Shown one piece after another: positions 32,791 to 40,360 of a stretch of 40,444 nucleotides of DNA (position 1 is its first letter; every line of letters begins with the position of its first letter). The notes below the pieces were generated by a model that did not search any database, was not told the DNA's origin, and worked only from the letters and a program-made list of their open reading frames with translations. The stretch is from NCBI GenBank assembly GCA_001897755.1, contig MKUJ01000023.1, positions 1 through 40,444 on the forward strand, given 5' to 3'. A program made the position numbers and the translations under genes. The stretch comes from Afipia sp. 64-13 (lineage in GTDB: Bacteria; Pseudomonadota; Alphaproteobacteria; Rhizobiales; Xanthobacteraceae).

Positions 32791-34062
32791 TCAAGCGCTG
32801 CGATAAAGCTTGGTCAGCACAAATTCGCGATGGCCGAGCGATTCGGACGCGGTGAGGCGGCCGTTGGCGGTGCGCGAGATCATGTCGATCAGCGCGTCAC
32901 CGGCCTGATCCAGCGTCATGTCACGGCGCAGCACACCGCTCACATCGACGTCGATGTGCTCGCCCATGGTGCGCACGGTCTTCGGGTTGCCAGAAATCTT
33001 GATCACCGGCACGATCGGGTTGCCGATCACGTTGCCCTGCCCGGTCGGGAAGGTGTGGATCACATAACCGGCGGCGGCCATCAGGGTGATACATTCGGCG
33101 GCCGCCGAGGATGTATCCATATAGTAAAGTCCCGGACCCTTGGCCGGCGCTTCGGCGGGCTGCAACGCATCGATGAATTTCGACTTGTGGCCGATCTTCT
33201 CGAGGTTGCCGAGCGCCTTCTCCTCGATGCTCGACAGACCTCCGGCGATGTTGCCCTTGGTCGGCTGGGAATCGGACAGGTCGTCGGTCTTGTGCGCCTC
33301 GATCACGTCGTCCTGGTACGCCTTCCACATCTTGTACCATTTGTCCGCGATTTCCGGCGACGCCGCGCGCTCCTTGCACAGATGCTCGGCACCGGTGATT
33401 TCCGACGTCTCGCCGAACACGCCATAGATGCCCTGCGGGATCAGCTTGTCGTACATGTTGCCGACGGTCGGGCACGACGACAAGCCGGTGGTGGTGTCGG
33501 ACTCGCCGCACTTGGTCGAGACCCACAACTCGGACATCGAGCATTCCTCGCGCTGCAGTTCGGTCGCCCACTGCACGAAACGCTTGGCCTGATAGCTCGC
33601 CTTGGCGATGGTGGCGATGTCGCCGTGAGTCTCGATGCCGAAGCCGACGACCGGCTTGCCGGTCTTGGCGATGCCATCCACCACGCGGCTGGTCCAGCCT
33701 TCCTCGATGCCGATCACGACCACCGCCGCGACGTTCGGATTCGAGCCGGTGCCGATCAGGGTCCGGAAGTGCAGTTCGAGATCTTCACCGAACTGCAGGC
33801 GACCATAGGAATGCGGGATCGCGATGGTGCCCTTGATGTTGTTGGCGACAGCTTCGCAGGCCGCGTTCGACAGATCGTCGAGCGGAAGGATCAGAACATG
33901 ATTGCGAACGCCGACGCGGCCGTTCTCACGCCGCCAGCCCCAGAATTTCGCATTCTTGGAATCCTTCGACGCGCGCGTGGCGGGCGAAATCTTCGTCGTC
34001 AACTGATCCGTCGCGGTGCCTGGAAAAGGCGACTTCATTTCAACGATATTACCGAGTGACAT
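32791..34062 (-). CDS. suyB: (2R)-sulfolactate sulfo-lyase, large subunit SuyB (UxaA family)
   Basis: 423 residues of the altronate dehydratase (UxaA C-terminal) family. The catalytic subunit SuyB eliminates sulfite from 3-sulfolactate to give pyruvate, using an iron site in the cytosol. Seen: [15 protein letters not shown] near residue 42, [26 protein letters not shown] and [11 protein letters not shown]. The F-P-T-G-Q-G-N form fits SuyB better than altronate dehydratases, which as I recall read T-T-G-R-G. GAGG precedes ATG 34062, and suyA ends 10 bases upstream. Cofactor and substrate are inferred from family and neighbours. Confidence 0.85.
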   Translation of the reverse strand: MSLGNIVEMKSPFPGTATDQLTTKISPATRASKDSKNAKFWGWRRENGRVGVRNHVLILPLDDLSNAACEAVANNIKGTIAIPHSYGRLQFGEDLELHFRTLIGTGSNPNVAAVVVIGIEEGWTSRVVDGIAKTGKPVVGFGIETHGDIATIAKASYQAKRFVQWATELQREECSMSELWVSTKCGESDTTTGLSSCPTVGNMYDKLIPQGIYGVFGETSEITGAEHLCKERAASPEIADKWYKMWKAYQDDVIEAHKTDDLSDSQPTKGNIAGGLSSIEEKALGNLEKIGHKSKFIDALQPAEAPAKGPGLYYMDTSSAAAECITLMAAAGYVIHTFPTGQGNVIGNPIVPVIKISGNPKTVRTMGEHIDVDVSGVLRRDMTLDQAGDALIDMISRTANGRLTASESLGHREFVLTKLYRSA

Positions 34063-34072
34063 GTTCTCGCCC

Positions 34073-34402
34073 TCACCAACGCTTGGTCTTGTGATTGTGG
34101 ATATGGACGTGACGGCCCTTCGGACCATCGCCGATCATCTTGCCAACGTCCTGACCGTACTTGATGACGGTGTCGCCCGTCTTGAGGTCGACGAGCGCCA
34201 CCTTGTGGCCGATCGGAATGTCATCCTTCACGTCGATGGTGAAGGTGGTGTCGTTTTCGGTGATGACGCCGAACGCCTTGGTGCCGGCCTTCAGCCCTTC
34301 GACGACCACGACGGCGACGTTGTCCTTCGGACTGTGCGCCAGAACGTGCGGCACTTCCGCAGCTTGTTTGGTGGCGGCGGATGCCGCTGCCTGAGAACCC
34401 AT
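34073..34402 (-). CDS. suyA: (2R)-sulfolactate sulfo-lyase, small subunit SuyA (SAF domain)
   Basis: 109 residues. After a short alanine-rich lead (1-20) the protein is a SAF domain, [16 protein letters not shown], ending [14 protein letters not shown], the typical end of SuyA and of UxaA N-terminal domains. It pairs with SuyB; in single-chain altronate dehydratases the two parts are fused. AGGAG lies 8 bases before ATG 34402, and an upstream frame to 34486 lacks family features. A good sigma70-type promoter with a palindromic operator lies about 70-100 bases upstream, so suyAB can be transcribed independently of the upstream oxidoreductase genes. Confidence 0.87.
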   Translation of the reverse strand: MGSQAAASAATKQAAEVPHVLAHSPKDNVAVVVVEGLKAGTKAFGVITENDTTFTIDVKDDIPIGHKVALVDLKTGDTVIKYGQDVGKMIGDGPKGRHVHIHNHKTKRW

Positions 34403-34471
34403 GAGACCCTCTCCTGATTGACCGACCCGGCCATTGTTGAGGATGGTCGATCCGGCTTCTGAATACTTTAC

Positions 34472-34501
34472 TCTTATATAAGACACTAAACTGGCGTCAA
34501 G
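34472..34501 (-). promoter_or_regulatory. suyA promoter with overlapping palindromic operator (site 2)
   Basis: On the minus strand, TTGACG (34496-34501) and TATAAG (34474-34479) are separated by 16 bases and each matches the sigma70 consensus at 5 of 6 positions. The -10 is embedded in the perfect palindrome TCTTATATAAGA (34473-34484), an ideal repressor position. The 15-mer at 34472-34486 nearly matches site 1 at 20897-20911. Transcription would begin near 34467, leaving a leader of about 65 bases before suyA. Confidence 0.65.
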
Positions 34502-34595
34502 CGAGACGGCCTTTGAAACCGTTCAAATTGCATGTCAGAGAGCCCCCTGGCCGTGTATCCGGCGCAACAACGATGCGCCGGCATGCGAGATTGCC

Positions 34596-36353
34596 TCAGG
34601 ACGCCGCGTGCAGGGCCGGCGGCTCCTCCTTGATAAGTGTCTGACCCGGCACGACTCGCGTGAAGGCGACCGGCTCGGTGCCGATGTCGATCTCATCGTT
34701 CCTCATCCGCACCACGGTGTAGCGCGAGGTCTCAAGATCGGACGCGGTCGGATGGTCTTCACGGAAATGTGCGCCGCGGCTGTCGGTGCGCGCGATCGCC
34801 GCCGCGCAGACCGCGCAACTGACCAGGATCAAATTCTCCAGATTGAGCCGATCCATCCAGGTCAGATTGTAGCGGCGGTCGCCCTCCGGCACGCCGCATT
34901 GCATCACGGCGGCGGCGAGACCGTCCAAAGCGGCTGTGGCGCGCGCGAGGCCCTCGCCGGTGCGCAGGATGCCGACATCGTTCCACATCGTCTCCATCAG
35001 GGATTCGCGGATCTGCGGCAGATCGCCGGACGGACGGCCGATCGGCGAGAAAGCACGATCGAGCGCGCGTGCGATCACGCTCCGGTCCGGATCGGCATGC
35101 GACCCGTCGCGCGTCACCGCCTGCGCCATCGCATCGCCGGCGACGCCGCCGAACACGGTGGAATTGGCAACGCCGTTGCCGCCGAGACGGTTGGCGCCGT
35201 GCACGCCGCCGGTGTCCTCGCCGGCCGCATAGAGCCGCGGCATCGCGGTGCGGCAGTCGAGATCGAACACCACGCCACCCATCATGTAATGCGCGGTCGG
35301 CACCACTTCGACAGGATCGCCGGCCAGATCGAAACCGCAATCGGCGCAGCGCTGCACCATGCCCTTGAACAACCGCCGCACATTGGCGGGGCCGAGATGG
35401 CTCATCTGGATATGCACGCCGCCGTTCCTGGTCGCGAAGCCCTTGCGGATCTGGTACATGATCGAGCGGCTGACGATATCGCGCGTGGCGCGCTCGCCGC
35501 GCGGATCGTAATCGAACATGAAGCGTTCGCCGCGCGAATCCAGCAGATAACCGCCCGCACCGCGCAGGCCTTCCTCCAGCACCGTGCCGGTCATCCGCGT
35601 GCCTGCGCCGGCGAGCAGCCCGGTCGGATGGAATTGCACCATCTCCAGATCGCGCAGCGTCAGTCCGCCGCGCAGCGCCATCGCCAGACCGTCGCAGGTC
35701 TTGTCGCCGGACGGCGTGTGGTATTTGTACATGGTCGGGCCGCCGCCGGTGGCGAGCAGGGTCGCCCTGGCGCGTACGAAAGTCGGCTCGCCGGTGCGCA
35801 TGTCGAGCATCAAAACGCCGGCGAGCCCCGAACCGTCCGCCGCCGGAATGAGATCGAGCGCGCGGTGATCTTCCAGGCGATGCACGTTGCGCCGCCACAC
35901 CTGCTCCGACAGGCGGTTGATGATCTCGATGCCGGTGAGATCGCCCTTGTGCACGGTGCGGTCGAAGGTCTGGCCTGCGAACGCCTTCTGATGCACGCTG
36001 CCGTCGGGATTACGGTCGAAGAAGCAGCCGAGTTCGTTCTCGAGTTCGCGGATGCGCACCTGCGCCTCGACCACCAGCTTCCAGGCGAGGTCCTGATTGT
36101 TGAGCCACTTGCCGCCTTCGATGGTGTCCATGAAGTGGCGCTCGACGGAATCGCCCGGCGCCAGCGCGACGTTGTAGCCGCCTTGCACCATGCGGGTGCA
36201 GCCGCATTTGCCGAGCAATCCCTTGACCGCGATGGTGACGTCGAGATCGGGCGCGGCCTTCTTGGCGTGCAGTGCCGCAAACAGGCCGGCGCCGCCCGCG
36301 CCGAGAATCAGAATGTCGGTATCGATCTGCCTGACGGCGGGAACGCTGGCCAT
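34596..36353 (-). CDS. Succinate dehydrogenase/fumarate reductase-like flavoprotein subunit
   Basis: 585 residues. FAD-binding motif G-A-G-G-A-G (18-23). Dicarboxylate-site residues by hand alignment to SdhA/FrdA: His242 (Q-F-H-P-T-G), Arg264 region (E-G-L-R-G), Arg291 (T-R-D-I-V), His355 (T-A-H-Y-M-M-G-G) and Arg389 (H-G-A-N-R-L-G-G-N). The covalent-FAD histidine of SdhA/FrdA is replaced by Cys52 (G-C-T-R-M-V-Q-G-G), and the loop after H-P-T-G is about six residues longer than in E. coli SdhA. The partner genes for the Fe-S and two membrane subunits lie upstream, separated by the fumarase-like pair. It probably oxidises or reduces a dicarboxylate-like C-C bond, but these differences make plain succinate uncertain. 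Confidence 0.85.
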   Translation of the reverse strand: MASVPAVRQIDTDILILGAGGAGLFAALHAKKAAPDLDVTIAVKGLLGKCGCTRMVQGGYNVALAPGDSVERHFMDTIEGGKWLNNQDLAWKLVVEAQVRIRELENELGCFFDRNPDGSVHQKAFAGQTFDRTVHKGDLTGIEIINRLSEQVWRRNVHRLEDHRALDLIPAADGSGLAGVLMLDMRTGEPTFVRARATLLATGGGPTMYKYHTPSGDKTCDGLAMALRGGLTLRDLEMVQFHPTGLLAGAGTRMTGTVLEEGLRGAGGYLLDSRGERFMFDYDPRGERATRDIVSRSIMYQIRKGFATRNGGVHIQMSHLGPANVRRLFKGMVQRCADCGFDLAGDPVEVVPTAHYMMGGVVFDLDCRTAMPRLYAAGEDTGGVHGANRLGGNGVANSTVFGGVAGDAMAQAVTRDGSHADPDRSVIARALDRAFSPIGRPSGDLPQIRESLMETMWNDVGILRTGEGLARATAALDGLAAAVMQCGVPEGDRRYNLTWMDRLNLENLILVSCAVCAAAIARTDSRGAHFREDHPTASDLETSRYTVVRMRNDEIDIGTEPVAFTRVVPGQTLIKEEPPALHAAS

Positions 36354-36358
36354 GACGC

Positions 36359-36967
36359 TCACATCGCTCCGATGCTCTTGAGCACGGCCTCGCGGCGGCT
36401 GGCGACGCCCTGCTGGATGTCGGAATAAAGCGAGCCGCCATGCGAATCCATGCCGACCAGCAGCGGCCCGAAGCCATGGATCGCGAAACGCCACAGGCTT
36501 TCGGGATGCAGATCGTCCATGTCGATGTCCTCGATGCAGTCGATCCAGGTCGTCTCCAGCGCCGCCGCGCCGCCGACGATGGCGAGATACGCGCCGCCGA
36601 ATTCCTTGAACGCCGCCAGCGTGTCCGGCCCCATGCCGCCTTTGCCGATGATCAGCCGGACGCCCTCGCGCTGCATCAGATCGTGGGTGAAGCGCTCCAT
36701 CCGCATCGAGGTCGTGGTGCCGATGCAGAACGGCTTGTAGCCGACCGGCGCCTCGTTCGAGATCGGCACGCGGTGCACGTTCGGCGCGGTGTGGATCACC
36801 GCATGCCCTTTCAGGTCGAGCCGGGTACGGCGGCCGCGATCGAACATATGGATCAGGGTCGCGTCGCGAATGCCGTACAGCGTCCGCTCCAGCGTCACGG
36901 TATCGCCGATCCGCAATTCGCGCGCCTTCTCGGGCGTGATCGGCATTTCCAGAGTGTGATGGGCCAT
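36359..36967 (-). CDS. Class I fumarate hydratase/L-tartrate dehydratase-type, beta subunit
   Basis: 202 residues corresponding to the C-terminal domain of class I (Fe-S) fumarases or TtdB. Seen: L-R-I-G-D-T-V-T-L near residue 18, G-Y-K-P-F-C-I-G-T-T-T-S-M-R-M, the I-I-G-K-G-G-M-G substrate loop and G-G-A-A-A-L-E. AGGAG precedes ATG 36967. It follows the alpha subunit after 11 bases and precedes the flavoprotein gene by 5 bases. The pair would hydrate the double bond made by the flavoprotein complex, giving a 2-hydroxyacid. Fumarate, sulfofumarate or tartrate are all possible substrates. Confidence 0.87.
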   Translation of the reverse strand: MAHHTLEMPITPEKARELRIGDTVTLERTLYGIRDATLIHMFDRGRRTRLDLKGHAVIHTAPNVHRVPISNEAPVGYKPFCIGTTTSMRMERFTHDLMQREGVRLIIGKGGMGPDTLAAFKEFGGAYLAIVGGAAALETTWIDCIEDIDMDDLHPESLWRFAIHGFGPLLVGMDSHGGSLYSDIQQGVASRREAVLKSIGAM

Positions 36968-36978
36968 GGTCGCGCTCC

Positions 36979-37854
36979 TTACGCCGAGAAGGTGATGCCG
37001 CCGGGCGTGATGGTTGCCCGCGCCCGCCGTGCCGAATGACACTGGATGTTCACCGCCACCGGGTTTTGCGTGATGTGCGTGGCGGCGACCTCGACATGCA
37101 CCGCGAAGCTGGTGGAGCGGCCGCCAAGACCCTGCGGGCCGATCCCGAGCTCATTGACCGCTTGCGACAGCTCGGCCTCGATTTTCGCACCCTCTTCATC
37201 CGAGCATGTCGAGCCGAGCGGACGCGTCGCCGCGATCTTGGCCAGATGCATGCATAGATCCGAGGTGCCGCCGAGGCCGACGCCGACGATGGTCGGCGGA
37301 CAGACCCGGCCGCCGAGGTCGATGACGCGCTCGATCACGAACCGCTTCACCGCCTTGATGCCGTCCGAGGGCAGCAGCATCTGCAGGAACGAGCCATTCT
37401 CCGAGCCCGAGCCTTTCGGGATCATCTCGATCGACATCGTCTCTGGGCGCTCGTCGAAATCGACGTGGATGATCGGCACCCGGATGCCGCTCGAAGTCTG
37501 GTTGTTCTTGCGGGTGATCGGATGCACCACCGAGGAGCGCAACGAACATTCGGTGGTGGCGCGCTCGCAGCCTCGGCGGATCGCGGCCTTCAGATCCGCG
37601 CCCTCGAACTGGACATCGCGCCCGACTGTGACGTTGTAGATCGGAATGCCGGTGTCCTGGCACAGGATGTTGTTGGTGCGCTCGGCCACCGCGATGTTCT
37701 CGACCATGGTGTCGAGAATGGTGCGGCCGGTCGCGCTGGTCTCGTCGCGCACCAGTTGCTTGAAACCTGCCTTGATGTCGGCGGGCAACATCTTGAGCGC
37801 TTGCACGTAGAGGGTTTTGCAAACCTCTTCGACTTCCTTGATGTCGATTTGCAT
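36979..37854 (-). CDS. Class I fumarate hydratase/L-tartrate dehydratase-type, alpha subunit
   Basis: 291 residues, the N-terminal (4Fe-4S-binding) half of class I fumarase or TtdA. Motifs: I-L-C-Q-D-T-G-I-P near residue 65 (first cluster cysteine), later cysteines in the G-C-E-R-A-T-T-E-C-S and R-V-C-P-P-T-I-V-G-V-G-L-G-G stretches, N-Q-T-S-S-G-I-R-V, and G-P-Q-G-L-G-G-R. ATG 37854 has GGGAG upstream, and the membrane-subunit gene ends 13 bases before it. Its place inside the operon of an SDH-like complex indicates that hydration immediately follows dehydrogenation. Confidence 0.88.
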   Translation of the reverse strand: MQIDIKEVEEVCKTLYVQALKMLPADIKAGFKQLVRDETSATGRTILDTMVENIAVAERTNNILCQDTGIPIYNVTVGRDVQFEGADLKAAIRRGCERATTECSLRSSVVHPITRKNNQTSSGIRVPIIHVDFDERPETMSIEMIPKGSGSENGSFLQMLLPSDGIKAVKRFVIERVIDLGGRVCPPTIVGVGLGGTSDLCMHLAKIAATRPLGSTCSDEEGAKIEAELSQAVNELGIGPQGLGGRSTSFAVHVEVAATHITQNPVAVNIQCHSARRARATITPGGITFSA

Positions 37855-37867
37855 GATCTGCTTCTCC

Positions 37868-38212
37868 CTAGATTCCGCCGCTGAGCAAGAACAATAGTCC
37901 GACCGCTGCCGAGGCGGCGACACAACTCGAAACCACTACGGCGCCGCGATCGCGCATCGCCAACCACTCGATCGCCAGCACGCGCAGGCCGAGCGCCATG
38001 TGAACCGCCAGCGCCATCACCAGTCCCCATTCGGCGAACTTCACGAAGCTCGAATGGGTCAGAACCAGAAAGCCCTGCAGCGCATCGGCGCCGCCGAGCG
38101 CGGTGCCGAGCGCGATGAAATGCATCGGCAGGAAGATCGCCAGCGCGACGCCGGACAGGCGATGCAGCATCGCGGCGATAAATCCGGGCTTGAGATGCGA
38201 ATCGCGGATCAT
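37868..38212 (-). CDS. SdhC-like cytochrome b membrane subunit
   Basis: 114 residues with three membrane helices. The SdhC signature L-H-R-L-S-G-V-A-L-A-I-F-L-P-M-H-F is near residue 17, with a further His in V-H-M-A-L-G-L-R-V as possible haem b ligand. It anchors the flavoprotein and Fe-S subunits and connects to quinone. The start overlaps the stop of the next membrane-subunit gene (ATGA). Confidence 0.85.
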   Translation of the reverse strand: MIRDSHLKPGFIAAMLHRLSGVALAIFLPMHFIALGTALGGADALQGFLVLTHSSFVKFAEWGLVMALAVHMALGLRVLAIEWLAMRDRGAVVVSSCVAASAAVGLLFLLSGGI

Positions 38213-38538
38213 GCCAGATACACCGCCAGGGCGGCCCTTATTCCAAGACACAGCAGCAGCGCCGAGAACGCGACCATCGCGAGGTCGAGTGAACGGCCGC
38301 GCCATCCGGTCCATTCCCGCAGCACCGAGCGCAGGCCGATCGGCGCATGGATCGAGGCCGCCAGCACGAACACGAGATAGAAGGCGAGGAACGCCTTGTT
38401 GCCATGGGTGCGGCCGAGAATCTCTCCGGCGGTCAGTTCATGGCGTACCGCGTAGATAATTGTGGTCAGGTGAACCGCAACGGCCAGAGCCAGAATGGCG
38501 GCGGTGCCGCGCTGGGCGAGATAAAGCACCGGGTTCAT
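38209..38538 (-). CDS. Second membrane anchor subunit of the SDH/FRD-like complex
   Basis: 109 residues with three hydrophobic helices (about 12-32, 54-73, 88-108). N-terminal P-V-L-Y-L-A-Q-R-G-T-A-A and a His before G-L-R (I-H-A-P-I-G-L-R-S-V-L-R-E-W) recall SdhC/SdhD anchors, and the His could ligate haem. ATG 38538 has GGAGG 8 bases upstream and overlaps the Fe-S subunit stop (ATGA). Sequence similarity alone would be weak; position makes the assignment. Confidence 0.78.
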   Translation of the reverse strand: MNPVLYLAQRGTAAILALAVAVHLTTIIYAVRHELTAGEILGRTHGNKAFLAFYLVFVLAASIHAPIGLRSVLREWTGWRGRSLDLAMVAFSALLLCLGIRAALAVYLA

Positions 38539-39287
38539 CGCTTGCGCCTCCACAAGCGGTTGGAGGTCGCGCGTTTCAGGCCCGCGATCGAGAAGGTCGG
38601 CGACAGTTCCTTCGGACAGAACCGCGTGCAGCTCATATGACTGTGGCAGGAGTGACAGCCGGCATCGCCGGACACCGCCGTCAGCCGCGAGTCCTGACCG
38701 CGATCGCGCACGTCATTGACCAGAGTCCAGGCGCGGTTGAGCGCGGCGGGGCCGAGATAATCCGGATTCCATGTCACGACATCGCAGGCCGAATAGCAGA
38801 CGGCGCAATTGATGCACTCGATGGCCTCGTCCACCGCCTCGCGCTCGCTGGACGACGGCTCGACGATGGCGAAGTCGGCCGGCGGATTGTCGCCGGGCTC
38901 GAAATAGCCGTGCGCGGCTTTCCATTTATCGAAGAACGGCTCCATGTCGACCGCCAGATCCTTGACGATCGGCAGATTGCGCAGCGGCTCCAGTTTCAGC
39001 GGCCCGCTGCCGAGCTTGTCGACCCGCGTGCGGCAGGTCCAGCGCGGCTGCTCGTTGACGATCATGGCGCAGGAGCCGCACATGCCGACCCGGCAGGCAT
39101 AGCGATAGGACAACGTGTCGTCCTGGGTGCGCTGGATCTCGGTCACCACATCCAGCACGGTCTGATTTTCCCGTACCGGCACCTTGAAGGTCTGGAAAGT
39201 CCCGTCGCGATCTCCGCGCCAGATCTGCACGGTGAGATAGTCGGTCGATGTCCGCTCGTCGCGCCCGGCGGTCGTCTGCATGGTCAT
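38535..39287 (-). CDS. SDH/FRD-like iron-sulfur subunit
   Basis: 250 residues. The plant-type ferredoxin domain (20-125) holds C-R-V-G-M-C-G-S-C and a later C for a 2Fe-2S cluster. The C-terminal domain has C-I-N-C-A-V-C-Y-S-A-C-D and C-H-S-C-H-S-H-M-S-C-T-R-F-C-P-K, enough cysteines for 4Fe-4S and 3Fe-4S centres. The first of these motifs (C-I-N-C-x-x-C-Y-x-A-C) resembles fumarate reductase FrdB more than SdhB, although the usual final Pro is Asp. ATG 39287 is preceded by AGG at 8 bases. It transfers electrons between the flavoprotein and the membrane subunits. Confidence 0.88.
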   Translation of the reverse strand: MTMQTTAGRDERTSTDYLTVQIWRGDRDGTFQTFKVPVRENQTVLDVVTEIQRTQDDTLSYRYACRVGMCGSCAMIVNEQPRWTCRTRVDKLGSGPLKLEPLRNLPIVKDLAVDMEPFFDKWKAAHGYFEPGDNPPADFAIVEPSSSEREAVDEAIECINCAVCYSACDVVTWNPDYLGPAALNRAWTLVNDVRDRGQDSRLTAVSGDAGCHSCHSHMSCTRFCPKELSPTFSIAGLKRATSNRLWRRKR

Positions 39288-39311
39288 CACGTCAACCTGC
39301 TTGCGAATGAA

Positions 39312-39337
39312 GGACGGGCGCACTGTTGCGCCCGTCC
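39312..39337 (-). terminator. Strong hairpin between the binding protein and Fe-S subunit genes
   Basis: A perfect 11-bp stem, GGACGGGCGCA (39312-39322) with TGCGCCCGTCC (39327-39337), has a 4-base loop 9 bases after the binding-protein stop. Only a weak T-tract (TTCATTC) follows on the minus strand. It probably gives partial termination or transcript stabilisation, as does the hairpin after the paralogous binding-protein gene (18062-18093). Confidence 0.65.
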
Positions 39338-39346
39338 CGAACCTGT

Positions 39347-40360
39347 TCAGCTTCCCTTCGCGCCGTGGATGCCGCTGAAGAAGACATCCTGCCAGCTGGT
39401 GGCCTTGGCGGGAACGAGCCCGGCGCGGTTCATGTAATCGAGATAGACCATGATTTTCTTGGGAGTCGTGGTCCACTCGTTCTGGGGATCGCGGATGATC
39501 TTTTCGGCGTCCGCAGCGGACAGCTTCGAGTTCTCGGCCTTGATCCAGATCGCGGCCGCCGCGGCCGGATCGGACTTGATGCGGCTCATGCTCTCTTCCA
39601 GCGCGTCGATGAACGCCTTGACGAGCTTGGGGTGGCCTTCGACAAACTTGGTGGTGGCCCAGACCGAATTGAAGGTGTGCGGTCCGCCGAGCACCTCATA
39701 GCTGTCGAGCACCTTGTGCACCTTCGGGTTGGCCAGTTCGATGTCCTGGAACGGCGCCGAACCGAAATGCGCGTTGATCTCCGAGTGGCCGCCGAGCACG
39801 GCAGCCAGCGCATCGGGGTGGCTCATCGACACGGTGAGCGAATCGAGCTTGTACTGCTGACCGGCGCCGAATGCCTTCTCGGCGGCCATCTGCAGCGTCA
39901 CCGCCTGAATCGAGGTCTTGACGCCCGGCAGCGCGATCTTGTCCTTCTCGGTGAAGTCCTTGATGGTCTTCACGTTCGGATTGGACGAGACCAGATAAAG
40001 CGGCATCGCGTTCAGCGCCGCGACGCCCTTCACCTTGAGATTGTTCTGCGTCTTGCCCCAGATCGTCAGCATCGGCCCGACGCCGCCGGAAGCGAAATCG
40101 AGATTGCCCGAGAGCAGTGCCTCGTTCATGCCCGAACCGGCCGAGAAGCGGGTCCATTCGACCTTGAGATCGATGCCTGCCTGCTTGGCATGTTTCTCGA
40201 ACAGCTTCTGATCTTCCATCAAGGTCAGCGGCAGATACGAGATGCCGAATTGCTTGGCGATCCGGACGGTTGCCGTCTCGGCGTGAGCGGCGCCCGCAAG
40301 GCCCGCGGAAAACAGAAGTCCGACAGCGCCTGCAAGCTGCGTCAGCCTTTGCCAGTTCAT
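39347..40360 (-). CDS. NMT1/TauA-type ABC transporter substrate-binding protein (paralogue 2)
   Basis: 337 residues; signal peptide 1-27 (A-G-L-A-G-A-A-H-A). The mature protein begins T-V-R-I-A-K-Q-F-G-I-S-Y-L-P-L and shares G-V-A-A-L-N-A-M-P-L-Y-L, D-K-I-A-L-P-G-V-K-T-S-I-Q-A and L-Q-M-A-A-E-K with the protein at 18153-19154. The family binds taurine, alkanesulfonates and similar small anions. GGGAG precedes the ATG. It is the first gene of the fumarase/SDH-like operon visible here, so it should define what the operon consumes. No permease or ATPase lies beside it; they may be beyond the window edge, or it may use the transporter at 17-22 kb. Confidence 0.88.
   Translation of the reverse strand: MNWQRLTQLAGAVGLLFSAGLAGAAHAETATVRIAKQFGISYLPLTLMEDQKLFEKHAKQAGIDLKVEWTRFSAGSGMNEALLSGNLDFASGGVGPMLTIWGKTQNNLKVKGVAALNAMPLYLVSSNPNVKTIKDFTEKDKIALPGVKTSIQAVTLQMAAEKAFGAGQQYKLDSLTVSMSHPDALAAVLGGHSEINAHFGSAPFQDIELANPKVHKVLDSYEVLGGPHTFNSVWATTKFVEGHPKLVKAFIDALEESMSRIKSDPAAAAAIWIKAENSKLSAADAEKIIRDPQNEWTTTPKKIMVYLDYMNRAGLVPAKATSWQDVFFSGIHGAKGS

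Noticed and set aside
32791-34402. SuyAB as a split altronate dehydratase (UxaA)
   Set aside because: Family membership alone allows it, but no hexuronate genes are nearby, while both sulfolactate dehydrogenase homologues adjoin; the F-P-T-G-Q-G-N motif also favours SuyB.
34608-36428. A 606-residue open frame antisense to the flavoprotein gene
   Set aside because: Same shadow pattern; all conserved SdhA/FrdA motifs are on the other strand.
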